In this document: in pieces, positions 9,469-18,756 of the stretch
Layout: every line of letters starts with the position of its first letter
Position numbering within the stretch: position 1 is the stretch's first letter
Assembly: GCF_946151075.1 (NCBI RefSeq)
Contig: NZ_CAMGZB010000001.1
Coordinates: 2,222,001-2,286,000 of the forward strand
Source of the DNA: Neobacillus sp. Marseille-Q6967
Lineage (GTDB): Bacteria > Bacillota > Bacilli > Bacillales > Cytobacillaceae
DNA length: 64,000 nt
Reading direction: 5' to 3'
Program-made: the position numbers and the translations under genes
Notes under the pieces: model-generated
Seen by the model: only the letters and a program-made list of their open reading frames with translations
Told to the model about the DNA's origin: nothing
Database searches by the model: none

Positions 9469-10491
9469 ATGGAGAAAGATTTTAGTATATCGATAGCATT
9501 ATGTACCTATAATGGTGAAAACTACTTGGAAGAACAATTAAAAAGCATTTTACAACAAACAAGGTTACCAGATGAAGTGGTTATATGTGATGATCGTTCT
9601 TCTGATAATACTATAGCCATTATAGAAAAGTTTAAAAAAGTCGCACCATTTAAAGTTAGTATTCATAGAAATGAAATTAATTTACGGAGCACAAAAAATT
9701 TTGAAAAATGTATAAACCTATGCACAGGGGATCTTATTTTTTTATCCGATCAGGATGACTATTGGCTGGAAAATAAGTTGGAAATAATTGAAAAAGAATT
9801 TATAAATAATAATAACTTAAAATTAATATTCACTGATGGATTAGTAGTTGATAAAAACTTAAAATCCTTAGACTATACCCTTTTCCAATCATTAGGGTTT
9901 GATGAGCGAAAAAAGAAAATAATAGATAAGAATAGAGAGTTTGACGTTTTAATGTTTAGAGATGTTATAACAGGCTGTACGATGGCATTTAAGAAAAATG
10001 CACTGAAAGCAACCATATTCCCAAATGAGTGGATTCATGATGCATGGATTGGGTTGACAATTGCTGCCCTATATCCTGGATCAATAAAATATCTTAATGA
10101 TTCATTAATCTACTATAGGCAACATGGTTCCAATCAAGTAGGGGCGTTAAATTGGGCTAATGTAAGGACAAATCAATCTATTCTTAACTACATAAAAAAG
10201 AATCAGTTTGATCAAATTGAGAAAGCTTATTACAATTTTAACAAAATAAAAAATGACTTGGAGGCTTTTAATATAGTACCAAAAGATAAAAGAACTAAGA
10301 AAAAATTTGATGAAATTTGTTTGCATTTTGAAAATAGAATGAATTTAAATAGCAGTTGGATTCATAATCTAAAGATAGCTTTAATTGAATTCATTACTTT
10401 GCGCTATTCCTTATTTGCAAGGGGTGTACTTACATTGTTTAGAGATTTGTTTTTTAATAGGAAAATAGAAAATGATAATTCAGGAGGATAA
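9469..10491 (+). CDS. glycosyltransferase family 2
   Basis: 340 residues. The N-terminal GT2 domain carries SIALCTYNGENYLEEQL, CDDRSSDNT and LSDQDDYW (metal-binding DQDD). This subtype resembles rhamnosyl- or 6-deoxyhexosyl-transferases, which would fit its place straight after the CDP-6-deoxyhexose genes; that link is inference. Its 3' end contains a CAGGAGG site that once served the next, now broken, glycosyltransferase. Confidence 0.9.
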   Translation: MEKDFSISIALCTYNGENYLEEQLKSILQQTRLPDEVVICDDRSSDNTIAIIEKFKKVAPFKVSIHRNEINLRSTKNFEKCINLCTGDLIFLSDQDDYWLENKLEIIEKEFINNNNLKLIFTDGLVVDKNLKSLDYTLFQSLGFDERKKKIIDKNREFDVLMFRDVITGCTMAFKKNALKATIFPNEWIHDAWIGLTIAALYPGSIKYLNDSLIYYRQHGSNQVGALNWANVRTNQSILNYIKKNQFDQIEKAYYNFNKIKNDLEAFNIVPKDKRTKKKFDEICLHFENRMNLNSSWIHNLKIALIEFITLRYSLFARGVLTLFRDLFFNRKIENDNSGG

Positions 10492-10496
10492 GGCTA

Positions 10497-10965
10497 GTAA
10501 AAAATATATTAGTTAGCATATCTTGTATTACTTACAACCATGAAGACTATAAAGCATATGCCATTGATAGTTTTTTAATGCAAAAAACAGACATTGACTT
10601 TGGTATATTAATACATGATGATGCATCTACCGATAGAACTGCTGATATCATTAAAGAGTATGAAAAGAAATATCAGATATAATAAAACCAATCTATCAAA
10701 CCGATAATCAATACTCAAAAGGCATAAAAATAAGACATCAGTTTAATGCAATGAGAGCAAAAGGGAAATATTTAGCTCTTTGTGAAGGAGACGATTATTG
10801 GACAGATCCTTATAAATTACAAAAACAGGTAGACTATATGAAAATCACTCTGAATGCAGCTTATGTTTTCATGCCGGTTATGTCGTGGCAGCTTCAGATA
10901 AGGAGATCATAAGGTATAGCCGACCTAACAAAGAGAATAAAGTTTATACAGTAGATGAAATAATA
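10497..10965 (+). pseudogene. broken GT2 glycosyltransferase, cut off by an IS remnant
   Basis: The reading frame from 10497 gives a clear GT2 N-terminus (SISCITYNHEDY, IHDDASTDRTADII) but no proper start codon, and it stops at 10680. The protein continues in another frame (IIKPIYQTDNQYSKG, then CEGDDYWTDPYKL) and needs a second frame change near 10840 to reach NHSECSLCFHAGYVV and VYTVDEIIE. Homology ends abruptly at about 10966, where IS sequence begins. At least two frameshifts, a lost start and a missing C-terminus show that it is dead. Confidence 0.85.
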
Positions 10966-11303
10966 GAGCTGCGGGGCTTTGATCAATATCAGTTGCTTTC
11001 TATGAAAGGCATTGAGAGGTTTTGATTTTTAGAATTTCTTACGTATAACTTCCTTAAATATTAACGACTGAATTGGCAACCAGACTGTATTCCACTTTCT
11101 ATTGGAGATGTAGTCAGGAGAATCCGTAAGGATTCGTTAGGTAACTCGTTGTCTATGCCTATGAACAAGGTCTAAATCAAAACCTTTAATGTCAATTCTT
11201 AAGGAACTGAGATTAACAGCGTAGTAATGGTAAAAACATCATTAATACACTACCTGTATGTCCTTTTTTAGGATTTAGGGCAAATTTTGCAAAGGTCTAG
11301 TAA
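10966..11303 (+). mobile_element. 3' remnant of an insertion sequence
   Basis: From about 10966 the sequence closely follows 13912-14251 of the larger IS copy: GGGCTTTGA..CAATATCA, the ESxKGIERF-like stretch, the final codons of the transposase and the right terminal repeat region ending near 11303. Only the last ~80 codons are present, and they carry stops and frameshifts. The fragment is joined directly to the truncated glycosyltransferase, suggesting an IS insertion followed by deletion. Confidence 0.85.
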
Positions 11304-11509
11304 TTAAGAATTAAATCAAACTCTTACGTTATATTTTTTAAATAATCATATGTTGTAAAGTTTTCTACAAAATAAATTGGAACCTACATTGATCAACATG
11401 GGTAGTTAAAAAACCTATTTAATGTAGCATCGTATGGAGAGGACAAGATTAATCATGCTGTCACTTAATGCCCAAAAGTAAAAATGTTCAACTTATGGAG
11501 GTTTTCCAC

Positions 11510-12667
11510 TTGTTAATACAGCAAAAAAGAATTTTTGGCCTAGATTTAGCTAGGAGTATTGCTATTGTCTTTGTGTTAATTGCGCACGGATTAGACTTTT
11601 TTATTTTACCAATCCTACATGATTCGTATATCGGGGGACTTCTTTGGATAATTTTAATCTATCCTATGGGATTTTTCGGAGTAGAAATTTTCTTTATCCT
11701 AAGTGGGTTCTTAATTGGTACTATTATTATTAGAGAATTGGTTGAAAAAGGAAGTGTGATAAGTTTATTTAACTTCTATATACGTAGATGGTTTAGGACA
11801 TTACCGTTGTACTATTTAGTAGTAATTTTTCTAATTATATATCCAACTGGAGAAGGCTTCTCCTGGGCAAATTTGTACTTTATTCAAAATTTTTCTGCAA
11901 GTGACCTTTCGTTTAATCCTGTATCTTGGTCACTATCTGTAGAAGAATGGTTTTACTTAACTATCCCATTAATTATGCTACTTTGTTTCAAGCTTAAAAA
12001 AGGAAACAAACCAAAAGCTTTTTTAATAATCAGCTTAACGATAATCGGTTCATCATTAGTCGCACGTATTGTTTCAGTAATGTTGCTCGATCCTACATTT
12101 GATTTTGGAATAAGAAAACAAATTTTTTTAAGATTAGATAGCATAACTATGGGTGTAGTCTTAGCGGGTATAAAATTCTATTATAAAGATATATATAATA
12201 TTCTGATAGAAAAACGAAAAATGATATTTATAGTTGCTATATCCGGATTATTGTTGTGTGAAGTATGGTTGGTTGTTAATAGAATAGAGGTGCTTAATAC
12301 TTCATTTTTCAGTAGAACGTTTTACTTTAATTTTATTTCACTCTTTTGCGCAGCATTTGTCCTGTCTTTAGAGACTGTAAGCCCAAACAAGATGAAATTC
12401 TTAGTTAATCCGATTACGTTTGTAAGCGTTATTAGCTACGGCCTTTATTTACTACATTTCCATGTCTATCTAATAGTAAAAAACACGTTTAAGATGAATA
12501 ATTTAGTAACTGGAACATCTGTCTTTCTATTAGCTATTTCTGTAACGATAGTAATTGCTTATTTTATTTACAATTACTTTGAATTACCAATTATGAATCT
12601 TAGGGATAAATTTAATTTTTTAAAAAGAAACTCTAACCAACAAATAGCTAAAAAGGACGCTAGTTAA
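11510..12667 (+). CDS. acyltransferase 3 family membrane protein (OafA/YrhL-like)
   Basis: 385 residues with about 10 membrane segments. The start carries the family hallmark R-x10-H (FGLDLARSIAIVFVLIAHG), followed by FFGVEIFFILSGFLIG and a later VSWSLSVEEWFYL. Such proteins O-acylate (often O-acetylate) surface glycans at the membrane. The TTG at 11510 is chosen because GGAGG sits 8 bases upstream; an in-frame ATG at 11468 has no ribosome binding site. It is flanked by IS debris on both sides and may depend on its own promoter. Confidence 0.87.
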   Translation: MLIQQKRIFGLDLARSIAIVFVLIAHGLDFFILPILHDSYIGGLLWIILIYPMGFFGVEIFFILSGFLIGTIIIRELVEKGSVISLFNFYIRRWFRTLPLYYLVVIFLIIYPTGEGFSWANLYFIQNFSASDLSFNPVSWSLSVEEWFYLTIPLIMLLCFKLKKGNKPKAFLIISLTIIGSSLVARIVSVMLLDPTFDFGIRKQIFLRLDSITMGVVLAGIKFYYKDIYNILIEKRKMIFIVAISGLLLCEVWLVVNRIEVLNTSFFSRTFYFNFISLFCAAFVLSLETVSPNKMKFLVNPITFVSVISYGLYLLHFHVYLIVKNTFKMNNLVTGTSVFLLAISVTIVIAYFIYNYFELPIMNLRDKFNFLKRNSNQQIAKKDAS

Positions 12668-12793
12668 CTAATGTTGGTGAATAATGAGATAGGAATTTTT
12701 TAGAGAAACTAAACCGTTAGAAATTAAAGAAATATTAAACAAGGTATATGAAAAGAGTCAGGAAAGCAAGAGACACGAATGTTATTAAATATT

Positions 12794-14251
12794 TAACTTG
12801 AACCCTGCAAAAAATCTGTCGTGACTAATTTAGACAATTAAAGTCTTATTATTAGAACCTTTGTCGATTATAAAAAATAAAAAGGACATCCACACTTATT
12901 TGACGAAATTTTTGGTTACCACACCGAAATTTCTAAAAAAAAAAGAGATGTCCAATTCCATGGAACCTTCTATTCATATATCGTCAATTTTATTTTTGCT
13001 ATTCGACTTGATATTTTCAAAACCAAAATTAAAACATGTTCTACCCTTTATTCATGGAATCATTTTAACTGACGGTCGTAAGACCGTATCACAAATTCCG
13101 ATCAAAACGTGACTTAAGCTGTATGACTAGGTTTCTTAACGAATCACCATGATGCGAGAAAATACTAACCAGCGTCCGATTAAATTTATCCATTCTCATA
13201 TTAGACAAGCACGTGCTCAATCTGGAGATAATCAACCAATTGTTTGTTTAATCATAGACGATTCTCAATGTAAAAAGGATCGCTCAACGACTTCCATCGA
13301 AGGCTTGGATAACCATTTTTCTCATTCCGAAGGGAAAAGCATTTGGTCACACTGTGTTGTTACCGTACATGTCGTATGTGAAAATACGTCATTTGCTAAA
13401 GATTTCCGATCTTATTTTAGAGAAGAATATTGTACTGAAATCAATCGCACCTTTAAAAGCAAGAATGACTTAGCAGTTGAATTAATCCATTCGTTTGCCT
13501 CTCATTTGGATGGGAACGAACAGGTATATGTGCTGGTAGATGCTTGGTACAAGAGTCGGAAACTCGTTGATTCTTGCTTAGAAAAAGCGTTCCATTTAAT
13601 TGGTGGTTTAAAGGCAAACAGAAAAATTTATCCGCATGGTATTGGAATAAAGATTTCTGAGTTTGCCACCAAATTTGTTGAAGAATCCGACCTTCATTCC
13701 GTTACCGTGAATGGTCATGATTTTAAAATTTTTACTTACAAAGGTCACCTAAGTGATACAGAAAATGCCAAAGTCCTTTTGTCTTGGGATAAAGGGACGA
13801 GATCCAACTCACTATCTGTACAAAGGAGACGAAATGGAGTCTTGCTTGAATCGAATCCTTCAATACTATAATGTGCGTTGGAATATTGAAACCGGATATC
13901 GTTATTTCAAGGAGCTGCTGGGCTTTGACCAATATCAATTGCTTTCTATGAAGGGCATTGAAAGGTTTTGGTTTTTAGAATTTCTTATGTATAACTTCCT
14001 TGAATATCCACGATTGAATTGGCAATCAGACTGTATCCCACATTCTATTGGAGATGTAGTTAGGAGAATCCGTAAGGATTCCTTAGGTCAACTCGTTGTT
14101 TATGCCTATGAACAAGGTCTAAATCAAAAACCTTTAATGTCAATTCTTAAGGAACTGAGATTAACAGCGTAGTAATGGTAAAAACATCATTAACACACTA
14201 TCCGTATGTCCTTTTTTAGGATTTAGGGGAAATTTTGCAAAGCTCAAGTTA
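12794..14251 (+). mobile_element. degraded insertion sequence with terminal inverted repeats
   Basis: The left end (12794-12812) reads TAACTTGAACCCTGCAAAA. The right end (14233-14251), read on the other strand, is TAACTTGAGCTTTGCAAAA; they match at 16 of 19 bases. About 1.46 kb lies between, filled by one broken transposase of the DDE (IS4/IS701-like) class. No convincing target-site duplication was found. The 3' third is duplicated at 10966-11303. Confidence 0.82.
12861..14172 (+). pseudogene. transposase of the DDE superfamily, frameshifted
   Basis: The coding sequence is in three pieces. 12861-13112 gives the N-terminus; the frame is lost around 13105 and again near 13148. 13149 to about 13795 carries the catalytic IIDDSQ and LVDAWYKSRK segments. 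A further shift near 13795 moves to the frame that encodes WNIETGYRYFKELLGFDQYQ with the last acidic residue. The full protein would be about 430 residues. All three catalytic regions are readable, but the gene cannot make an intact enzyme without frameshifting at several sites. Confidence 0.85.
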
Positions 14252-14292
14252 TTAAGTTTTTTAATTTGTTCAAACTAGAGGAGATAAAACTT

Positions 14293-15333
14293 ATGAAAAT
14301 ATTAATCACAGGTGGAGCTGGCTATATTGGCAGTCATACATGTGTAGAATTGTTGAATGCAGGCTATGAGATCGTTGTAGTTGATAATTTATCAAACAGT
14401 AAACCAGAAGCTTTAAATAGGATTAGCCAGCTTACAGGAAAAGATTTTAAATTTTATCGAGCAAATTTACTTGACATTGCTGCACTAGATAAAATTTTTT
14501 CTGAAAACCAAATTGATGCTGTGATCCATTTTGCAGGATTAAAGGCAGTTGGGGAGTCAGTGGCTTTACCACTCTGGTATTACAATAATAACATTACCGG
14601 GACTTTAAAATTGTGTGAAGTGATGAAAAAATATGGTGTCAAAAAGATTGTATTTAGTTCTTCAGCTACAGTATATGGAATATCTCAAGCTGTACCAATA
14701 TCTGAAGAGTGTTCATTAGGGGCAACGAATCCATATGGAAGGACAAAACAGATGATCGAAGAAATCTTCCGTGATCTGAATATGTCTGACCCAGAGTGGA
14801 GCGTTGCCCTTTTACGTTATTTTAATCCAATTGGTGCTCATAAGAGTGGACGTATCGGTGAAGATCCACATGGTATTCCAAACAATCTACTCCCATACAT
14901 TTCACAAGTTGCTGTAGGAAAGCTAAATGAACTGAAGGTTTTTGGTAATGACTATCCAACAAAAGATGGAACCGGTGTCAGAGACTACATCCATGTAGTG
15001 GATCTTGCATTAGGGCATATTAGAGCTCTAGAAAAAGTTTTAGGATCGAAAGGTGTTGAGGCATACAACTTAGGAACAGGAATAGGTTATAGTGTGTTGG
15101 AAATGATTAATACCTTTGAAAAAGTATCTGGCCGGAAAATCCTATATAAAATCGTTGACCGTCGCCCTGGCGATATAGATATCTGTTATGCCAATCCTTT
15201 AAAGGCAATGGATGAACTCGGTTGGAATGCACAAAGAGGAATTGAAGAAATGTGTGAGGATTATTGGAGATGGCAGTCCAATAACCCAAATGGTTATGAT
15301 ACAGAGGTTTTAGTGTCAGCTAAGATACTATAG
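14293..15333 (+). CDS. galE: UDP-glucose 4-epimerase
   Basis: 346 residues, normal for GalE. It interconverts UDP-glucose and UDP-galactose (possibly also the N-acetyl forms), supplying donors for the glycan. The NAD motif is [15 protein letters not shown]; the catalytic region is SSSATVYG and NPYGRTK (Tyr-x3-Lys), followed by RYFNPIGAH and [14 protein letters not shown]. The ATG at 14293 follows GAGGAGA. It starts about 40 bases after the IS right end. Confidence 0.95.
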   Translation: MKILITGGAGYIGSHTCVELLNAGYEIVVVDNLSNSKPEALNRISQLTGKDFKFYRANLLDIAALDKIFSENQIDAVIHFAGLKAVGESVALPLWYYNNNITGTLKLCEVMKKYGVKKIVFSSSATVYGISQAVPISEECSLGATNPYGRTKQMIEEIFRDLNMSDPEWSVALLRYFNPIGAHKSGRIGEDPHGIPNNLLPYISQVAVGKLNELKVFGNDYPTKDGTGVRDYIHVVDLALGHIRALEKVLGSKGVEAYNLGTGIGYSVLEMINTFEKVSGRKILYKIVDRRPGDIDICYANPLKAMDELGWNAQRGIEEMCEDYWRWQSNNPNGYDTEVLVSAKIL

Positions 15334-15362
15334 CTTATGCAATTATCCATTAGAGGTGGTAT

Positions 15363-15983
15363 ATGAAAAGATTATTTGATCTACTGTTATCATGTTTTTC
15401 TCTATTGATATTTTCTCCTCTGATTTTATTGGTTGCTTTATTAATAAGAATAAAGCTTGGGAGTCCAATCATATTTAAACAGCAACGCCCAGGTCTAAAT
15501 GGTAAACTATTTGAACTTTATAAATTTCGTACCATGACAGACAAGCGAAACCAAAACGGGGAGTTATTACCTGATCATATAAGATTGACTTCATTCGGTA
15601 AAATTCTTAGAAAATTAAGCCTGGATGAATTCCCGCAATTAATTAATGTTATTAAAGGTGATATGAGCTTAATAGGCCCAAGACCATTACTTCCTGAATA
15701 TTTATCATTATATAGTGAAGAACAGGCTAAGCGTCATCTTGTTAAACCTGGAATTACAGGATGGGCACAGGTTAATGGAAGAAATGCAATCACATGGGAA
15801 GAAAAATTCAAACTAGATGTTTGGTATGTTGAAAATCTAAGTTTCATATTAGATATAAAAATATTACTTTTAACAATCAAAAAAGTAATTACATCAGATG
15901 GGATTAGTAATCATAACCATGTTACAATGCCCGATTTTGAGGGAACAACTCTAAAAAACAATCAAAACTATACTTCTAAGTAA
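15363..15983 (+). CDS. undecaprenyl-phosphate sugar-1-phosphate transferase (EpsL/PglC-like)
   Basis: 206 residues, the short monotopic form of the initiating transferase. It has one N-terminal membrane segment ([17 protein letters not shown]), then [30 protein letters not shown] (catalytic Asp-Glu) and [13 protein letters not shown]. It loads the first sugar phosphate onto undecaprenyl phosphate to begin repeat-unit synthesis. In Bacillus subtilis the equivalent EpsL sits beside EpsM and EpsN, which make diacetyl-bacillosamine. Here an EpsN-like gene follows, separated by a terminator. Confidence 0.92.
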   Translation: MKRLFDLLLSCFSLLIFSPLILLVALLIRIKLGSPIIFKQQRPGLNGKLFELYKFRTMTDKRNQNGELLPDHIRLTSFGKILRKLSLDEFPQLINVIKGDMSLIGPRPLLPEYLSLYSEEQAKRHLVKPGITGWAQVNGRNAITWEEKFKLDVWYVENLSFILDIKILLLTIKKVITSDGISNHNHVTMPDFEGTTLKNNQNYTSK

Positions 15984-16020
15984 AATATCAACACATAAAA
16001 TACACTATATTTATCCAAAA

Positions 16021-16055
16021 ACTATCGATTTCTAAAATATTCGATAGTTTTTTAT
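16021..16055 (+). terminator. intrinsic terminator after the sugar transferase
   Basis: The arms ACTATCGA and TCGATAGT enclose a 12-base AT-rich loop and are followed by TTTTTTATTTTTATT. Confidence 0.8.
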
Positions 16056-16093
16056 TTTTATTCCATAAAAATAGAATTCAAGGGGTGTAAAAG

Positions 16094-17251
16094 ATGGTGA
16101 AAGATAAAGAAAGAGTATATCTTTCGTTAGCACATATGAGTGGTAACGAACAAAAGTATATAAATGATGCATTTGAAAAGAACTGGATAGCTCCATTAGG
16201 GCCTAATGTTGATGGTTTTGAAAAAGAACTTGCAACATCAGTAGGAGTAAATGCTGCGGTTGCAGTTAGTTCCGGAACTGCAGCAATTCATTTGGCTCTG
16301 AAATTGCTTGATGTAGGGCCTGGTGATAAAGTATTTTGTTCAACACTTACCTTTGTAGCTAGTGCCAATCCCATTTTATACCAAGGTGCTGAACCAGTAT
16401 TTATTGATTCAGAACCTGAAACATGGAATATGTCACCTCATGCATTAGAACGCGCATTGAAAGATGCCGTACAAGAAGGAGTTCTACCAAAAGCAGTAAT
16501 TGTAGTTCACTTATACGGTCAAAATGCAAAAATGGATGAAATCCTTTATTTATGTAATAAATACAACATTCCGGTTATAGAGGATGCAGCTGAGTCTCTT
16601 GGTTCTACTTATAAAGGAAAAGCAAGCGGAACAATGGGTACTTTTGGTATCTACTCATTTAATGGTAATAAAATCATCACAACATCCGGAGGTGGAATGC
16701 TTGTTTCAAATGACGTTGATGCAATTAATAAAGCTCGTTTCTTGGCAACACAAGCAAAGGATCCTGCCCCATATTATCAACATAGTAGGATTGGATATAA
16801 TTACAGGATGAGCAATGTTTTAGCTGGTATTGGTAGAGCACAATTGGAAGTTTTGGAGGAAAGAGTTAGAGCTAGAAGGGAAATTTTTAATTTTTATTAT
16901 CAACATTTATCTTACTTGCCTGGTATAACTTTTATGAAAGAGTTAGAAGATACTCGATCTAACCGTTGGCTGACGACTTTATTAATAGAAGAAAATGATG
17001 CAGGTTTATCAAATCGGTCATTAATAGAGTTATTGTCAGAAGAAAATATAGAAGCTCGGCATGTTTGGAAACCTCTTCACATGCAACCAATTTTTAAAGG
17101 AGTTTCGTATTATTCTCATGGAGAAAATGAAAATATTTCAGAAGAATTATTTAAAAAAGGTATTTGCCTACCATCTGGTTCAGGAATGGCAGAAGTACAA
17201 CAACAGAGGGTTATAGATTGTATTTTAAGTCTTTTTAAACTTAAGGTTTAA
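16094..17251 (+). CDS. DegT/DnrJ/EryC1 family sugar aminotransferase (EpsN/PglE-like)
   Basis: 385 residues, PLP-dependent. The active-site lysine lies in SFNGNKIITTSGGGM near residue 193; the AVSSGTAAIHLAL, EDAAESLG and YNYRMSN motifs are all present. It transfers an amino group to a UDP-4-keto-6-deoxy sugar, a step in bacillosamine-type sugar synthesis. The matching 4,6-dehydratase is not in the window, but a PglD/EpsM-like acetyltransferase lies 24 kb downstream at 41033. AAGGGGTG precedes the start. Confidence 0.93.
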   Translation: MVKDKERVYLSLAHMSGNEQKYINDAFEKNWIAPLGPNVDGFEKELATSVGVNAAVAVSSGTAAIHLALKLLDVGPGDKVFCSTLTFVASANPILYQGAEPVFIDSEPETWNMSPHALERALKDAVQEGVLPKAVIVVHLYGQNAKMDEILYLCNKYNIPVIEDAAESLGSTYKGKASGTMGTFGIYSFNGNKIITTSGGGMLVSNDVDAINKARFLATQAKDPAPYYQHSRIGYNYRMSNVLAGIGRAQLEVLEERVRARREIFNFYYQHLSYLPGITFMKELEDTRSNRWLTTLLIEENDAGLSNRSLIELLSEENIEARHVWKPLHMQPIFKGVSYYSHGENENISEELFKKGICLPSGSGMAEVQQQRVIDCILSLFKLKV

Positions 17252-17369
17252 TTATTTGGTAAATAATATTTAGGTTTTATTCTTGGTTATCTGATGTTAT
17301 TTGTGAAGTTCTTAAGTTTATATATATAGGAATACAAATAATATACTTTATAGAGAGTGTGATTATTTT

Positions 17370-17537
17370 ATGGATTATTCTGGAGATATGACGCAAAAAC
17401 AGTTTCAAAATCTTTTATTGTATATATATAATAGAGTCCAAAAAACTGAGAAGTTAGAAGTAAAAGACTTGTTAAAAGAAATAATACAACAGATTGACAC
17501 CGATAAAAAAAATGATGTCTCGGGGAGGTTATTATGA
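17370..17537 (+). CDS. small hypothetical protein coupled to the ATP-grasp gene
   Basis: A 55-codon ORF encoding a hydrophilic, probably helical protein (start MDYSGDMTQKQFQNLL, middle KTEKLEVKDLLKEI). Its stop overlaps the next start in an ATGA arrangement, and that gene's GGGGAGG site lies inside its last codons, a strong sign of real translational coupling. The ribosome binding site upstream is weak (GAGAG). It might be a small partner or carrier-like helper of the ATP-grasp enzyme. I do not recognise the family. Confidence 0.55.
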   Translation: MDYSGDMTQKQFQNLLLYIYNRVQKTEKLEVKDLLKEIIQQIDTDKKNDVSGRLL

Positions 17538-18397
17538 ACGTTTTAATAATAGGTTGTCATAAAGGTTTAACTAGGTGCGTAATTAAAAGTTTAATAAATA
17601 GGAAAGTTGAATTTTCATTTATAGGAACAAAAGAGTTAATTAAATCAGTGTCACTATCTAAATTATGTAAAAACTATTATGAGATAGATGACAATGACTT
17701 TGATATTAGTAGTAAAAATATCAGTGGGATTATCAAGACTCTTATAAGTGAAGAGGAGAATAACTTTGTAATTCCTACAGGGATTCGTTCAACCTTATAT
17801 ATCAGTAAGCATTCAAGGGATATTGATGGAATAACAAACCACTTCCCAATTTCGGATTATAATACGCTTTCAATGCTAAATAATAAATGGGATTTTTATT
17901 TATTTTTAATGAAAAACAATATCCCAACACCGAAGACGGTATTATTGGATTCGCTAGAAATTCAAGATCTTAAAAGTAATGTATTTTTTCCGGTGATTAC
18001 AAAACCACTCGATAGTGAGAATTCAATTAATGTTATAAAATCAAACAACTTAAATGACTTACATAAAGTAACAAGTAGTGCCGCTTTACCGCTCTTAGTT
18101 CAGGAATATGTTCCAGGTTACGATATAAACTTATGTATCTTTAGTTTAAACGGAAATATTAAAGCATGGACAATAAATAGAAGAACTGATAAGGGAATAG
18201 TTTTCGAGAATAATAAGGAGATTTTACAATACGGTGAAGAAATTGTTAGGACTCTTAATTATAGCGGTCTTATACACTTTGATTTAAGAGTAAATGAAGA
18301 AGATGGTACGATATTTGTATTTGATTGCAATCCAAGGGTATGGGGAAGTATGTTGCATTCAGCTTATGTTGGGGTTAACTTTGGAACTGGCAATTAA
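17534..18397 (+). CDS. ATP-grasp ligase (carbamoyl-phosphate-synthase-like), C-terminus frameshifted or truncated
   Basis: 287 residues. The middle shows the ATP-grasp fold: FFPVITKPLDSENSINVI, LVQEYVPGYDINL and the metal-binding FDCNPRVWGSML. Enzymes of this kind join a carboxylate to an amine using ATP. The frame stops right after GVNFG, where relatives normally continue. Switching frame at about 18388 gives LAINTQSNNFNFKEIRVVQFH up to a stop at 18450-18452. This looks like a small indel near the 3' end, so activity is uncertain. Confidence 0.75.
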   Translation: MNVLIIGCHKGLTRCVIKSLINRKVEFSFIGTKELIKSVSLSKLCKNYYEIDDNDFDISSKNISGIIKTLISEEENNFVIPTGIRSTLYISKHSRDIDGITNHFPISDYNTLSMLNNKWDFYLFLMKNNIPTPKTVLLDSLEIQDLKSNVFFPVITKPLDSENSINVIKSNNLNDLHKVTSSAALPLLVQEYVPGYDINLCIFSLNGNIKAWTINRRTDKGIVFENNKEILQYGEEIVRTLNYSGLIHFDLRVNEEDGTIFVFDCNPRVWGSMLHSAYVGVNFGTGN

Positions 18398-18452
18398 CAC
18401 TCAAAGTAATAATTTTAATTTTAAAGAAATTAGAGTGGTTCAATTTCATTAA

Positions 18453-18747
18453 ATAAAAATTCTTTTTATTAAAAGTTATTAAAATATTCTCTAAGTAGAC
18501 AAGATTTTAGATCTATCTTCATTCAAACTATACTTTTTATTAAAGATCCTTTGTATGATTTGAAGTTTTTTATTAATAACAAATGAATATATAATTCCTT
18601 AATTCGATTCGAGCATTTTAGATCTTTTTTCAATATATAGGCGAAGTGTGTTATTTCGTTCTTTAAAAAGAACAAAATTGGTGGTATAATAACTTTATAA
18701 AGAATAATAACTTTTTTATAACCTCCTTATTAAAAACGAATTGACAG
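18453..18747. other. AT-rich leader region with promoter before the KAS III operon
   Basis: No gene is visible. The downstream part holds a palindrome of SinR-operator type and an extended -10 promoter, listed separately. The rest has no recognisable structure. Confidence 0.5.
18658..18690 (+). promoter_or_regulatory. putative SinR operator overlapping an extended -10 promoter
   Basis: GTTCTTTAAAAAGAAC at 18658-18673 is a perfect 7+2+7 inverted repeat of the SinR half-site GTTCTYT. TGGTATAAT at 18682-18690 is an extended -10. With a 17-base spacer the -35 position falls inside the palindrome, so bound SinR would block RNA polymerase. The KAS III gene starts about 65 bases downstream. Confidence 0.65.
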
Positions 18748-18756
18748 GTGATTAAA

